64,000 nucleotides of DNA from Hymenobacter psoromatis (GTDB lineage: Bacteria; Bacteroidota; Bacteroidia; Cytophagales; Hymenobacteraceae), in assembly GCA_001596155.1 (NCBI GenBank), contig CP014771.1, forward strand, positions 1,116,001-1,180,000, in the 5' to 3' direction. Made by a program: the position numbers and the translations under genes. Below are positions 44,477-53,869 of the stretch, piece by piece (within the stretch, counting starts at the first letter, position 1; each line of letters starts with the position of its first letter). The notes below the pieces were generated by a model. That model had not been told where the DNA came from. It was given only the letters and a program-made list of their open reading frames with translations, and did no database searches.

Positions 44477-45115
44477 GTGACTCTCGACACCAATCAGCAG
44501 CAGGTCAGCTACATCATTGGCCGCGACCTGGCCCGCAACTTCGCCCAGCAGGGCCTGGAGCTCGACATTGACACCCTGGCCGCCGCCCTCCGGGAAGGCC
44601 TTTCAGGGCAGCCCAGCCGCCTCAGCCAGGAGCAAATGCAAGCCGCTATGCAGCAGCTGCAAGAGCAGCTCGGCGGCGGCGAAGAAGACCAGGACAACGA
44701 CGAAACCCCCAACCCCAACTCGATGAACAACAAAGCCGAAGGCGAAGCTTTCCTCGCCGAAAACCAGAACAAGCCGGGCGTGACTACCCTGCCCAGCGGC
44801 CTCCAGTACGAGGTCCTGACTGAGGGCACCGGCCCCAAGCCTACCCCCCGCTCGTCGGTGACGACGCACTACCACGGCACCCTGATTAACGGCACCGTGT
44901 TCGACAGCAGCTATCAGCGCGGCCAGCCGGCCACGTTCGGCGTAAATCAGGTAATCGCGGGCTGGACAGAGGCACTGCAATTGATGCCCGAAGGCTCGAA
45001 GTGGCGCTTGTACATCCCCTCGGACCTGGCCTACGGCAAGCGCGGCGCGGGCCGCGACATCGGCCCCGACTCGGCGCTGATTTTCGACGTAGAGCTGCTG
45101 AAAGTAAACAACTGA
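44477..45115 (+). CDS. FKBP-type peptidyl-prolyl isomerase (FkpA/Mip-like)
   Basis: 212-aa protein: an N-terminal helical dimerisation domain (ISYIIGRDLA-like segment and Gln-rich helix, residues 1-70), a charged linker, then a C-terminal FKBP domain (SVTTHYHGTLINGTVFDSS, ALQLMPEGSKWRLYIPSDLAYG). No signal peptide is evident, unlike most FkpA proteins. GTG start at 44477. Confidence 0.9.
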   Translation: MTLDTNQQQVSYIIGRDLARNFAQQGLELDIDTLAAALREGLSGQPSRLSQEQMQAAMQQLQEQLGGGEEDQDNDETPNPNSMNNKAEGEAFLAENQNKPGVTTLPSGLQYEVLTEGTGPKPTPRSSVTTHYHGTLINGTVFDSSYQRGQPATFGVNQVIAGWTEALQLMPEGSKWRLYIPSDLAYGKRGAGRDIGPDSALIFDVELLKVNN

Positions 45116-45181
45116 GCCGGGTCGTCGGCCGGGGCGCTGACGGCGCCTACCACCCCGACTACCACGGCCGCACCCGCCTGG

Positions 45182-45817
45182 GTGCGGCACAGTACGGCCG
45201 TGCCTGTGGCTAGCCCGCAGCCGCCTCCCGCTACGCTTGCATCTACTCCGCCATCGGTTGCTCCCGCGCCGGTGGCGGTTTTGGCAGCCGCCGTTATAGA
45301 GGCTGCACCAGCCCTACCCCCTCCGCCCGCGGCCACCGTGGGCAGCACCGATGGCCGCCTCACGCTGACAGCCACTTCGCTCACCGTGCTCGGCCAAACG
45401 TTTGGGTTGCGCGAGCTGGAGCGGGCCGAGGTGCAGCTGGTGCGCTGGCTGCTGTGGTACCTGCTGGGCGGGCTGGGGCTGGCAATTGTGCTGATTCTAT
45501 TTTTGAATAACTGGCTGCGCACCCTGCCCACTATGGCGGGCCTGCTGGCCACCACTCTCATGCTGCTCTACGGCAACCGGGGCACCAACCGGCTGCGGCT
45601 GTGGCTGCTGGGCCGCGAGGCGGTGCATTTTGCGCTGCCCGGCGAGCTGGCCAGCTGGCAGCGGCTGGTGAGCGAAGCGAACCGCCGCGTGGCCCGTGCC
45701 CACGACCAGGCTGCCGCCGAGGCCTCGGCGCTGCTGGCGGCCCTGGCCGCTGAGCAGGCAGCGGCGGCGGCCGAGGAGCCTGCGGCCAGCCCAGCCATTC
45801 CCGACACGCTTGCGTAG
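45182..45817 (+). CDS. Membrane protein of unknown function (DUF6232-like layout)
   Basis: 211-aa protein with a Pro/Ala-rich N-terminus, a small beta-rich segment (GRLTLTATSLTVLGQTFGL), two adjacent membrane helices (about residues 96-136) and an Ala-rich C-terminal helix. The beta part before paired helices resembles DUF6232. GTG start is uncertain; the low-complexity N-terminus could begin elsewhere. It is 66 bp after the FKBP gene and may be cotranscribed. Confidence 0.6.
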   Translation: MRHSTAVPVASPQPPPATLASTPPSVAPAPVAVLAAAVIEAAPALPPPPAATVGSTDGRLTLTATSLTVLGQTFGLRELERAEVQLVRWLLWYLLGGLGLAIVLILFLNNWLRTLPTMAGLLATTLMLLYGNRGTNRLRLWLLGREAVHFALPGELASWQRLVSEANRRVARAHDQAAAEASALLAALAAEQAAAAAEEPAASPAIPDTLA

Positions 45818-45902
45818 GGTTGGCCGTTTTCCTCTCGTATGTTTACCACGTCACCGGGCTTTACTCACTGCTACCTGACCAAGCAATTACTCCGTTATCT
45901 CA

Positions 45903-47873
45903 ATGAGTTCTAAATCCTCGCACACCGCCATTTCCGGGGCTGGACTGCTTATCGCGCTGGGCATTATCTACGGCGACATCGGCACTTCACCGCTCTACGT
46001 GATGTCATCCGTTTTGAAAAGCGGCCGGGTGCCCGATTACATTGACCCGCTACTGGTGCTCGGGGCCATCTCGTGCGTTATCTGGACGCTGACGCTCCAG
46101 ACCACCATTAAGTACGTGATAATCACCCTTAATGCGGACAATAACGGCGAGGGCGGCATTTTCTCGCTCTACGCGCTGGTGCGGCGGCGGGGGGCCTGGC
46201 TTTCGGCGGTGGCCATCATCGGCGGGTCGGCGCTGCTGGCCGACGGCGTGATTACGCCGCCCATCTCGGTGGCCTCGGCCGTGGAGGGCCTGCGGGCCAT
46301 TTACCCCACTATTCCCACGGTGCCCATCGTCATTGGCATCATAGCCGGGCTCTTTTTACTACAAAGCTTTGGCACTCAGATTGTAGGCAAAGCCTTTGGG
46401 CCGATTATGCTCCTGTGGTTCAGTATGCTGGGCATACTGGGCGCGGCATGGGTAGTGCATAACCCTACTATTCTGCGGGCCATTAATCCCTACTATGCCT
46501 ACAAGCTGCTGGTCGATTATCCGAGTGGCTTCTGGCTGCTGGGCTCGGTATTTCTCTGCACCACCGGGGCCGAAGCCCTGTACTCTGACCTGGGGCACTG
46601 CGGCAAGGGCAATATTCGCATTAGCTGGTCTTTTGTAAAGACCACGCTGCTGCTCAATTACTTGGGCCAGGGCGCGTGGCTGCTGGCCCACCAGGGCCAA
46701 ACCATGAGCAAGGGCGCGCTGGCCGACGTGGCCAACCCGTTTTATGCGCTCATGCCGCCGTGGTTTCTGCTTTTCGGCATTGGGCTGGCTACGGTGGCGG
46801 CCGTCATTGCCTCGCAGGCGCTCATCACGGGCTCATTTACGCTGGTTTCCGAGGCTATTCGCCTCAATATGTGGCCTAAGGTGAAGCTCAACTACCCCAC
46901 CGACGTGAAGGGTCAGCTCTTCGTGCCCAGCATGAACCGGCTGCTGCTCCTTGGCTGCATCGGGGTAGTGCTGTTTTTCCGCGAAAGCTCTAATATGGAG
47001 GCGGCCTATGGCTTGGCCATCACCATCACCATGCTCATGACCACGGTGTTGCTAACCGTGTGGCTGCGCAAAGTGCAGCGGGTAGCCCTGCCACTGGTAA
47101 TCTTTTTCGCAGTAACCTATGGCATTATCGAGGGTTCTTTTCTGATTGCCAACCTGGTGAAGTTTCCGCACGGCGGCTGGGTATCGCTGGCCATTGGCTC
47201 GGCGCTGATGACCGTTATGTACGTGTGGTTCAAGGCTTTCTATATTAAACGACGCCTCACCGACTTTGTGAAGATGGAGCCCTACATCGAGCCGCTCAAG
47301 CAGCTCAGCAACGACGACTCGATTGGCAAGTATGCTACCCACCTCGTGTTCCTAACCTCAGCCGAGCGGGCTAGCGAGATTGAGCAGAAAATCATCTACT
47401 CCATCTTCCAGAAACGCCCCAAACGCGCTGATATCTACTGGTTTATCCACGTTGATACCACCGATGAGCCCTACACGATGGAGTACACCGTGACCGAGCT
47501 GGCCCCCGACGACGTGTTCCGCATTAACTTCCGGCTGGGCTTCCGGGTGCAACAGCGCATCAACCTGTTTTTCCGCAAAGTGGTGGAGGACCTGGTGCGC
47601 AATAAGGAGGTAGATATCACCTCGCGCTACGCTTCGCTCAGCAAGCAGCACGTCACGGGCGACTTTCGCTTCGTGGTGCTGGAGAAGTATCTGTCGGTCG
47701 AAAACGACTTCCCTACCCAGGAAAAACTGGTGATGCAGGCCTACTTCTACATCAAGCAGTTCATCTCGGGCGAGGCCCAGTATTTCGGCCTCGACACGTC
47801 GTCGGTGAAGATGGAGAAGGTGCCGCTGGTGATTTCGCCGGTGCGCGAAGTGGCGCTGACGCGGGTGAAGTAG
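45903..47873 (+). CDS. kup: KUP family potassium uptake transporter
   Basis: 656-aa membrane transporter. The signature GIIYGDIGTSPLYV (residues about 20-33) and NADNNGEGGIFSLYAL are diagnostic for Kup. About 12 membrane helices are followed by a C-terminal cytoplasmic domain from about residue 450. It drives K+ uptake, probably with protons. A perfect 19-bp terminator follows. Confidence 0.97.
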   Translation: MSSKSSHTAISGAGLLIALGIIYGDIGTSPLYVMSSVLKSGRVPDYIDPLLVLGAISCVIWTLTLQTTIKYVIITLNADNNGEGGIFSLYALVRRRGAWLSAVAIIGGSALLADGVITPPISVASAVEGLRAIYPTIPTVPIVIGIIAGLFLLQSFGTQIVGKAFGPIMLLWFSMLGILGAAWVVHNPTILRAINPYYAYKLLVDYPSGFWLLGSVFLCTTGAEALYSDLGHCGKGNIRISWSFVKTTLLLNYLGQGAWLLAHQGQTMSKGALADVANPFYALMPPWFLLFGIGLATVAAVIASQALITGSFTLVSEAIRLNMWPKVKLNYPTDVKGQLFVPSMNRLLLLGCIGVVLFFRESSNMEAAYGLAITITMLMTTVLLTVWLRKVQRVALPLVIFFAVTYGIIEGSFLIANLVKFPHGGWVSLAIGSALMTVMYVWFKAFYIKRRLTDFVKMEPYIEPLKQLSNDDSIGKYATHLVFLTSAERASEIEQKIIYSIFQKRPKRADIYWFIHVDTTDEPYTMEYTVTELAPDDVFRINFRLGFRVQQRINLFFRKVVEDLVRNKEVDITSRYASLSKQHVTGDFRFVVLEKYLSVENDFPTQEKLVMQAYFYIKQFISGEAQYFGLDTSSVKMEKVPLVISPVREVALTRVK

Positions 47874-47898
47874 GGGTTAGTTTTTGGTTGCGATGTAG

Positions 47899-47950
47899 TT
47901 CGCCCGCCGGGTACCTCTATCGAGGTACCCGGCGGGCGAAGTTGTTTTTT
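47899..47950 (+). terminator. Terminator of kup
   Basis: Perfect 19-bp stem 47899-47917 with 47922-47940, TATC loop, then GTTGTTTTTT. Confidence 0.85.
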
Positions 47951-47979
47951 GTCTGGAATGACCTACACTATCTTGCGTA

Positions 47980-50586
47980 ATGTTATTTGCTGAATTACCG
48001 GCTACTGTTGTGAAACATTCAGTGGCCAAGCCTATCTATCCATCCGAGAAGCCAAGCTCAGTTGCAGCTACACTCAGCGAGCAATACGCTCGCCAGAATA
48101 CGGGGAGCCACAAAAAGGAGCTAGGGCAATTTTTCACACCAGCATTAATAGGCGAATATCTGGCTGGCTGGGCTACCCCCCCCACTGGCTCAGTAGTAAG
48201 AGTACTGGACCCAGGTTTTGGTATGGGTATGCTTAGTTGTTGTCTCTTGGAGCACTTTGCGACCGTCGCGCCTACGCTCCGGCGTATTGAGTTGGATGCC
48301 TACGACTTAGACAAACAAATTCAACCTTTCGCCCAAATTATCCTAGCGCACTTAACTACGTGGCTGGCTGAGCGCGGCATTGAGTTGGTTGCCCGCTTGC
48401 ACCTAACTGATTTCGTACTGGCTCATGCTCTTGTTTGGCAGTTTCCCTTGTCGCCACCGGCTGTTTACGATGTAGTTATTTCCAATCCACCTTACTTCAA
48501 ACTCGGTCAACACGACCCACGTAATGCGCTGGCTGGTTCAGAGCAAGCACAGCCTAATATGTACGCGTTGTTTGCGGTATTAGCCGCCAAGCTTACCCGG
48601 CCAGGCGGCGAGCTATTGTTTTTGGTGCCCCGTAGCTTTAGTTCCGGGCCATATTTCAGCCGGTTTCGGCGTTTTGCGCTGCAACAGTGGCGCTGGACGC
48701 ACTTTCACCTATTCCATTCGCGGCGGTCAGCCTTTAAGAAGGATGCCGTGCTTCAGGAAACGGTTTTATTTAAGGCGGTGCGCCACGCGGGTGGGGTGCC
48801 CACCTCTGCGGTAGCTGAGTCAGTACTTATCACTGCCTCAACCGGCTTGCACGACCTGGCCGAAGCTACCGTATTTCAGCCCCCGCTCGCGGCCTTACTC
48901 GGTCCCGAACGCCAAGGCAGTCTGCTTTTCTTGCCAACTGATGCCGATGAGTACGCTTTATTGGCTCGTTTTCGCGCCTGGACGCATCGGCTCGTTGACT
49001 TAGGGGTAGGCGTGTCCACCGGGCCAGTCGTTGCGTTTCGGGCGGCCGATTGGCTCCGCGATGAGCCGGCCCCCAATACCTTACCACTATTGTGGATGGA
49101 TAACGTAGCGCCCACGGGCGGACGGCTGCGCTGGCCGATTGCCGCCCGCACCAAGCCGCAGTATTTAGCGGCGGATACGCCACTGGCCCAGCTAGTACCC
49201 AATCGTAACTATGTGCTAATGCGCCGCATCAGCGCTAAAGACGATGCCCGCCGCATTGTAGCCGCGCCTTACCTGGCTGCCAACTGGCCGGCGTCACACG
49301 TAGGACTTGAGAATAAGCTTAACTACCTCTACGCTCGCCGTGGCGACTTAACGCTAGTTCAGGCTATTGGCTTGGCGGCACTACTGAGTAGCCGCCCCTA
49401 CGACCAGTTTTTCCGGCTTTTTAATGGCAATACGCAAGTCAGTGCTACTGAAGCCCGCGAGCTACCAGTACCAGCTTGGCCAGACATTGAAGCATTGGGC
49501 ACGCACGTCCAAGCGCAAGGCTGGGAGGCGGCCGACGAGTTAGTTGAGCAGTTGCTACACATGCCCTACGTTTCTCATCCTCTTCCTGCCAACCTGATGG
49601 CTGAGCCTACTACCCCCTACGAATTACCTACCACTGAGCTGCCAGTTAAAGTCCGCGAAGCACAGGCAATTCTGTCGGCGCTGAGCATGCCAACCGCACA
49701 GCAGAACAAAATTTCGGCTTACACACTACTGGCACTGGCCAGCCTCGGACCAGATGATGCCTGGAGCACTGCCAGCGGCGAAAGCAAACGCATTTCACGC
49801 GGTATCAGCGACTTTATCGCGGCGCGCTATGGGCAAGTCTACAAGGAGAATACCCGCGAAACATTTCGTCGCCAGGTGTTGCATCAATTTGTGCAAGCCG
49901 GTTTAGTAGCCTACAACCCTGACACTCCCAGCCTACCCGTCAACAGTCCAAAGGCTCATTATGCCCTTACGGCCGAAGCCGTCGCGTTGGTACAAGCATA
50001 TGGCACAGCTGGTTGGCCTGCCCAGCTAGGGTCGTTTCACGCGCGGCATGAGGCGCTGACCTCGCAGTACGCAGTTGCGCGCGACCAACAGCGCATTGCC
50101 CTCGCGCTGCCCGATGGCCGAACCGTGGCACTCTCCCCAGGGCTGCATAATGAAGTTCAGCGGGCTGTACTTGAACAGTTTCTTCCTGTCTTTGCGCCTG
50201 GTGCTCAACTACTATACCTCGGCGACACAGAGCACAAGCACCTGTTTGAAGCCACTGATACTTTGCAGCGCCTGCGCATCTCACTAGGTCAGCACAGCAA
50301 GCTACCCGATGTAGTACTGCTCCAGGCCCGCCCCGATGGCAGCGAGTGGCTCTTTCTCATTGAAGTTGTGACCAGCCACGGTCCAGTTTCGCCCAAGCGT
50401 AAGCTAGAGCTGCAGGACATGCTAAAAGACTGCCCCGCCGGCCCAGTTTACGTCACTGCCTTTCCTGATTTTAAGCTATTCAAAAAATATAGTGCTACCC
50501 TGGCTTGGCACACCGAAGTCTGGATTCAGGAAATGCCTGATAACATGATTCATTTTAACGGCGACCGGTTTTTAGGGCCGCGGTGA
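47980..50586 (+). CDS. Single-chain restriction-modification enzyme, PstI/BsuBI-like
   Basis: 868-aa fusion. The N-terminal half is a gamma-type N6-adenine methyltransferase: QFFTP, SAM-binding VLDPGFGMGMLS and catalytic NPPY (169-172). The C-terminal quarter is a BsuBI/PstI-type endonuclease with LPDVVL (Pro776-Asp777) and LIEVVTSHGPV (Glu795), then AWHTEVWI and HFNGDRFLGP, all characteristic of that Pfam family. PstI and BsuBI cut CTGCAG, and their R and M genes are normally separate. Here both activities appear in one polypeptide. The DNA is less GC-rich than neighbours, consistent with transfer. CTGCAG occurs in the window, so protection by methylation would be needed if the specificity is conserved. 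Confidence 0.88.
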   Translation: MLFAELPATVVKHSVAKPIYPSEKPSSVAATLSEQYARQNTGSHKKELGQFFTPALIGEYLAGWATPPTGSVVRVLDPGFGMGMLSCCLLEHFATVAPTLRRIELDAYDLDKQIQPFAQIILAHLTTWLAERGIELVARLHLTDFVLAHALVWQFPLSPPAVYDVVISNPPYFKLGQHDPRNALAGSEQAQPNMYALFAVLAAKLTRPGGELLFLVPRSFSSGPYFSRFRRFALQQWRWTHFHLFHSRRSAFKKDAVLQETVLFKAVRHAGGVPTSAVAESVLITASTGLHDLAEATVFQPPLAALLGPERQGSLLFLPTDADEYALLARFRAWTHRLVDLGVGVSTGPVVAFRAADWLRDEPAPNTLPLLWMDNVAPTGGRLRWPIAARTKPQYLAADTPLAQLVPNRNYVLMRRISAKDDARRIVAAPYLAANWPASHVGLENKLNYLYARRGDLTLVQAIGLAALLSSRPYDQFFRLFNGNTQVSATEARELPVPAWPDIEALGTHVQAQGWEAADELVEQLLHMPYVSHPLPANLMAEPTTPYELPTTELPVKVREAQAILSALSMPTAQQNKISAYTLLALASLGPDDAWSTASGESKRISRGISDFIAARYGQVYKENTRETFRRQVLHQFVQAGLVAYNPDTPSLPVNSPKAHYALTAEAVALVQAYGTAGWPAQLGSFHARHEALTSQYAVARDQQRIALALPDGRTVALSPGLHNEVQRAVLEQFLPVFAPGAQLLYLGDTEHKHLFEATDTLQRLRISLGQHSKLPDVVLLQARPDGSEWLFLIEVVTSHGPVSPKRKLELQDMLKDCPAGPVYVTAFPDFKLFKKYSATLAWHTEVWIQEMPDNMIHFNGDRFLGPR

Positions 50587-50634
50587 GACTGCCCATTTGA
50601 TAAGCAGGTTTATTTTAATCAAGTTACTAGAATC

Positions 50635-50898
50635 ATGTCTCGCAGCCGCATCAAAAACCCGTATTTCGGGTGGACCACTGCCGCTTCGGAGAAGCAGGAT
50701 AAGCGCCAAGCCAATCGCCGACTACGGCGTAATGTACGGGCAGGTAATTGCTACCTGACGCTGCGAGAAGTATCCAATGTGTGGGCTTTTGCTAAGGACG
50801 GTAAACGCTATTTACTGGATTGTCCACATACAAACGCAAATAGCTTCCTACTAAATAAAAGCGCCCCGACCTATTGGCCGGGGCGCTTTCGTTTATGA
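50635..50898 (+). CDS. Small basic conserved protein, C-terminus overlapped by terminator
   Basis: 87-aa basic protein starting MSRSRIKNPYFGWTT and containing REVSNVWAFAKDGKRYL, a small family common beside varied genes in bacteria. The last 14 or so codons read through an intrinsic terminator (50858-50889), so the natural end may be earlier, through a frameshift near 50855, or the C-terminus may be newly acquired. Function unknown. Confidence 0.7.
   Translation: MSRSRIKNPYFGWTTAASEKQDKRQANRRLRRNVRAGNCYLTLREVSNVWAFAKDGKRYLLDCPHTNANSFLLNKSAPTYWPGRFRL
50858..50889. terminator. Terminator hairpin overlapping the end of small basic protein gene
   Basis: AAAGCGCCCCG (50858-50868) pairs with CGGGGCGCTTT (50879-50889), shared by convergent genes. 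Confidence 0.85.
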
Positions 50899-50910
50899 GC
50901 TTCCCTACTC

Positions 50911-52794
50911 CTACTTACCCAGCCACTTAGCCAGCAGCTTCTGCTGCTCGGCCGTAGCCGAGACCACGGGCTGAATCTGGTAGGTGCGGTCGGGGTCGGG
51001 TTGCAGCGTCAGGCTCAGGTCGTGGAGGTAGGCGTTGTGCTTGACCTGCATTTTGACGACCGTGCCGGGCGCGGTGGCGAAGAGCACCTGCTTCACCGCC
51101 TCGTCGGTGGGGGCGGCGCCGTTGAGCTGCATGATTTCGTCGTTCACGTTGAGGCCGCCGTTCCAGGCGGTGCCGTCGCGCTTCACGTAGGTCACGAGGT
51201 AGTGGCCGTTGCGGTTGGTGAGGGTGGCACCCAGGCTGCCGTTGAGGCTGGCGGGCGCGCTGGCGAGGTTCAGGCCCACGTAGCCAAGGGCGGTGGCGTA
51301 GTCGAGGGTGCGGGTGCTGTACACGCAGTTCTGGAAAAAGTCGTCGAAGCGGCGGCCGGCCACCTCGGCCACGGCATCCTGGTATTCCTGGTCGGTGAAG
51401 CCGCGCTTCAGGCCCTGGTAATATTTAGCGTAGAGCAGGCGAAAAACGTCGTCGATATGCTTCTGGCCGTTAGTGGCCTGCACAATCATCAGGTCGAGCA
51501 CCATGCCAATCATCTCGCCCTTGTCGTAGTAGCTGATTTCGGAGTTGCGCGAGTTCTCATCGGGCCGGTAGCCGCGAATCCAGGCGTCGAAGCTCGACAT
51601 GGCGGCGGGCTGGAACTTGTTGCCGGGCTGGTTCTCTACCCCCGTCAGCACGGTCGCCAGCTGGTCGAAGTACTGCTGGGCCGTGTAGAAGCCCGCGCGC
51701 TGGGCAATTTGGTTGGCCATGTACTCGGTCTGCCCCTCGCTCACCCACAGCATGTGCGTGTAGTTCTCCTTGTCGTAGTCAAACGGCCCCAACGCGATGG
51801 GCCGGATGCGCTTCACATTCCAAAGGTGAAAATACTCGTGGGCCACCAGGCGCAGGAAGTTCTTGTAGCCCACTTCCGACGAATACGTGCCCGGCCGCGC
51901 GCCCAGCGTGGTCGAGTAGAGGTGCTCCAGGCCGCCGCCGCCCGCCTCCAGGTGATGCACGATGAAGAGGTAGTGGTCGATAGGATTTTGGCCCACCACG
52001 CGCTGGGCTTCCTCCGTAATCTTCTTCATGTCGGCCAGGAAGCGGGGCTCGTCGGGCAGCGTGAAGGGGCCATACATGGCCATCTGGTGCGGCGTGTTGT
52101 TGGCGGTGAAATTCAGCACCCGCTGGTTGCCGATTTCGATGGGCGAGTCGGCCAGTTCATCGTAATTAGCTGACTGATAGACGAATTTTTGCATGCCCGG
52201 CGCGGCGCGCAACGCCGTGCTCACGGTGGCCCAGCCGGTGGCGGGCTGCACCGTTACCTGGCTGGCCATGTTCTTGGCCGCGGCCGGATACATAAAGATG
52301 CTGCTGCCCAGCGCGAAGCCGTGGTCGGCGTCTATATAGCTGGTGCGCACGCTGATTTCGTAGGCATACACCCCGTAATCGACCCGAAACGTGGCCTGGC
52401 CGGGGTGATACACGCGCCAGGTATTCTTGTCGAGCTTTTCCACACGTAGGGCCTGGCCGCCGGCCGCCTGGGCCTGGAGGCGCTCCACGTGCCGCTCAAA
52501 CTCGCGAATCAGGTACGAGCCCGGCGCCCACACCGGCATTTTGAGGTCGGTATATTCCTGGCCGAAGCCCTGCAAATCCATCCGCACCTCGAAGTAGTGG
52601 GTTTGGGGCGCGGGCATGGCCAGCGTGTAGCGCAGGCTGCCCCCGGTGACGCTTTCGGCGGCGGCCGGGGCGGCAGCAGCGCTGACGCGGTGCTTTATCT
52701 TGGTTTTGACTTTGACTTGGGCGATGGCGGGCCCGGCCGCCAGCAGGCCGGCCACGGCGGCCAGGCGGCAAAAAGCAGTAGTAGATGCGAACAT
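50911..52794 (-). CDS. M61 family glycyl aminopeptidase-like metallopeptidase with PDZ
   Basis: 627-aa exported peptidase. Signal peptide residues 1-26 ending AIAQ. The zinc motif HEYFH and WVSEGQTEY (third ligand Glu) place it in M61, and a PDZ domain occupies the C-terminal 100 residues (NVNDEIMQLNG). Start at ATG 52794 fits the signal. M61 enzymes act on N-terminal Gly/Ala peptides. Convergent with the small basic protein gene. Confidence 0.95.
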   Translation of the reverse strand: MFASTTAFCRLAAVAGLLAAGPAIAQVKVKTKIKHRVSAAAAPAAAESVTGGSLRYTLAMPAPQTHYFEVRMDLQGFGQEYTDLKMPVWAPGSYLIREFERHVERLQAQAAGGQALRVEKLDKNTWRVYHPGQATFRVDYGVYAYEISVRTSYIDADHGFALGSSIFMYPAAAKNMASQVTVQPATGWATVSTALRAAPGMQKFVYQSANYDELADSPIEIGNQRVLNFTANNTPHQMAMYGPFTLPDEPRFLADMKKITEEAQRVVGQNPIDHYLFIVHHLEAGGGGLEHLYSTTLGARPGTYSSEVGYKNFLRLVAHEYFHLWNVKRIRPIALGPFDYDKENYTHMLWVSEGQTEYMANQIAQRAGFYTAQQYFDQLATVLTGVENQPGNKFQPAAMSSFDAWIRGYRPDENSRNSEISYYDKGEMIGMVLDLMIVQATNGQKHIDDVFRLLYAKYYQGLKRGFTDQEYQDAVAEVAGRRFDDFFQNCVYSTRTLDYATALGYVGLNLASAPASLNGSLGATLTNRNGHYLVTYVKRDGTAWNGGLNVNDEIMQLNGAAPTDEAVKQVLFATAPGTVVKMQVKHNAYLHDLSLTLQPDPDRTYQIQPVVSATAEQQKLLAKWLGK

Positions 52795-52913
52795 GCGCGC
52801 AAAGTAAACGCCCCGGCTGGGCCGGGCAGTCAAATTTTTGTCCTCACCCCACGTTAACCTCTACCGGGCACCCGCCGTTAAGCGGGCCAGGCCCCTGGCT
52901 TTACCCTTGCTTT

Positions 52914-53489
52914 ATGCGTAGTATCTGGTTGATTTTTGGCGGCTTACTCATTATTCTGCTGGCGTTTAGGTTCTATCCGCACCAGCCAGCCAAGGCCTTT
53001 GTAGCCAGCCGCCCTACCCCCTCCAATCCCGTCATACTGGTGAGCGAGCGGCGGCCGGCCGCCTCGGCGCGGCCCACGGCCGAGGAGGCGCGCCGCGATA
53101 GCGTGGTGCGTTATGCCATGCGCCAACTGGGTGTTCCGTACCTCTACGCGGGAATTAGCCCAGTCAGCGGCTTCGACTGCTCGGGCTTTGTGTACTTCGT
53201 GTTCGCACATTTTGGCGTGCCTACCCCCCACTCCACGGCCCTGCTCATTGATGTGGGCCAGCCGGTGGCGCGGGCCGACGCCCGGCCCGGCGACATCGTG
53301 GTGTTTACCGGCACGGCACCCACCAGCACCACGCCCGGCCACGCGGGCATCGTGATTTCGGCACGGGGCGAAACGCCGCTGCGCTTCGTGCACGCTTCCT
53401 CGGCCCAGCGCGAGTCGGGCGTGAAAGTCAGCCAAGTCGAAAACTCGGGGTATGAGCGCCGCTTTATGCAAGTGCGGCGGGTGCTTTGA
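52914..53489 (+). CDS. NlpC/P60 family cell-wall peptidase
   Basis: 191-aa protein with an N-terminal membrane anchor or signal (residues 4-18) and an NlpC/P60 domain: Cys in GFDCSGFVYFVF, His in GHAGIVIS, third polar residue in FVHASS. It cleaves gamma-D-glutamyl-diaminopimelate-type bonds in muropeptides. ATG 52914 chosen for the signal. The minus-strand micro-transcription unit converges on its 3' end. Confidence 0.93.
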   Translation: MRSIWLIFGGLLIILLAFRFYPHQPAKAFVASRPTPSNPVILVSERRPAASARPTAEEARRDSVVRYAMRQLGVPYLYAGISPVSGFDCSGFVYFVFAHFGVPTPHSTALLIDVGQPVARADARPGDIVVFTGTAPTSTTPGHAGIVISARGETPLRFVHASSAQRESGVKVSQVENSGYERRFMQVRRVL

Positions 53490-53516
53490 TGAGGGGTAGG
53501 GAGGAGGAATTGAGGT

Positions 53517-53582
53517 AAAAAAACGATACCCGGTTGGCCCACCGCGGAACGCTCACGCGCGCCGTTGGGCCAACCGGGTATC
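53517..53582 (-). terminator. Intrinsic terminator of minus-strand micro-unit
   Basis: On the minus strand, a 17-bp perfect stem (53582-53566 with 53541-53525) is followed by C and seven T residues (plus-strand A run 53517-53523). The T tract is on the minus-strand exit side, so it terminates leftward transcription. Confidence 0.8.
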
Positions 53583-53699
53583 TAATCCTTCAAATCTTAC
53601 CAAGCGGCAGCGCTGGGGTACAGCGCCGGCGTCTTACAGTAAGACCTGTCCAACGAAAGGGACCACGATACCGCGGTGCCCTCCGCCGAGCTGTGTGTT

Positions 53700-53771
53700 T
53701 TAGGCGAGTACGGCGGTGAGGCGTACTACATTGGACAGGCTCGGCAGGATTTGGTTGGGACTACTAGACAT
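53700..53771 (-). CDS. 23-aa micro-ORF with consensus Shine-Dalgarno
   Basis: ATG at 53771, preceded by AAAGGAGGTACAAA, a near-perfect Shine-Dalgarno at ideal spacing, which is exceptional here because almost no other start in the window has one. The peptide begins MSSSPNQILPSL, ends VRLTAVLA and has no Cys. It may be a leader peptide, a type I toxin-like peptide or a signalling peptide. Support comes from promoter, SD and terminator. Confidence 0.6.
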   Translation of the reverse strand: MSSSPNQILPSLSNVVRLTAVLA

Positions 53772-53869
53772 TTTGTACCTCCTTTCTTTATGGTTCCACA
53801 TAACCCCAGACGCGCTTCCCAGCAATTTAGGGCGGCTTGTAAGGGGCCGTAGCACTCGCTACTGAGGGT

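Larger units (their letters stand above)
53516..53863 (-). ncRNA. Predicted short structured transcript with 23-codon ORF
   Basis: Interval from the expected start site after the promoter at 53899-53870 to the terminator. Inside it: the sORF 53771-53700; CCTGTCCAA/TTGGACAGG pairing between the ORF and downstream RNA (53731-53739 with 53645-53653); an inner CCGCCG/CGGCGG stem (53683-53688, 53711-53716); hairpin GTCTTA-CAG-TAAGAC (53631-53645); and GCGCTG/CAGCGC (53610-53626). Pairing of ORF codons with the downstream part suggests translation changes the fold. No known RNA family recognised. Confidence 0.55.

Noticed and set aside
53584..53770. Possible tmRNA, RNase P or SRP RNA
   Set aside because: No tag reading frame, no RNase P core motif, no SRP tetraloop region; only unassigned stems.
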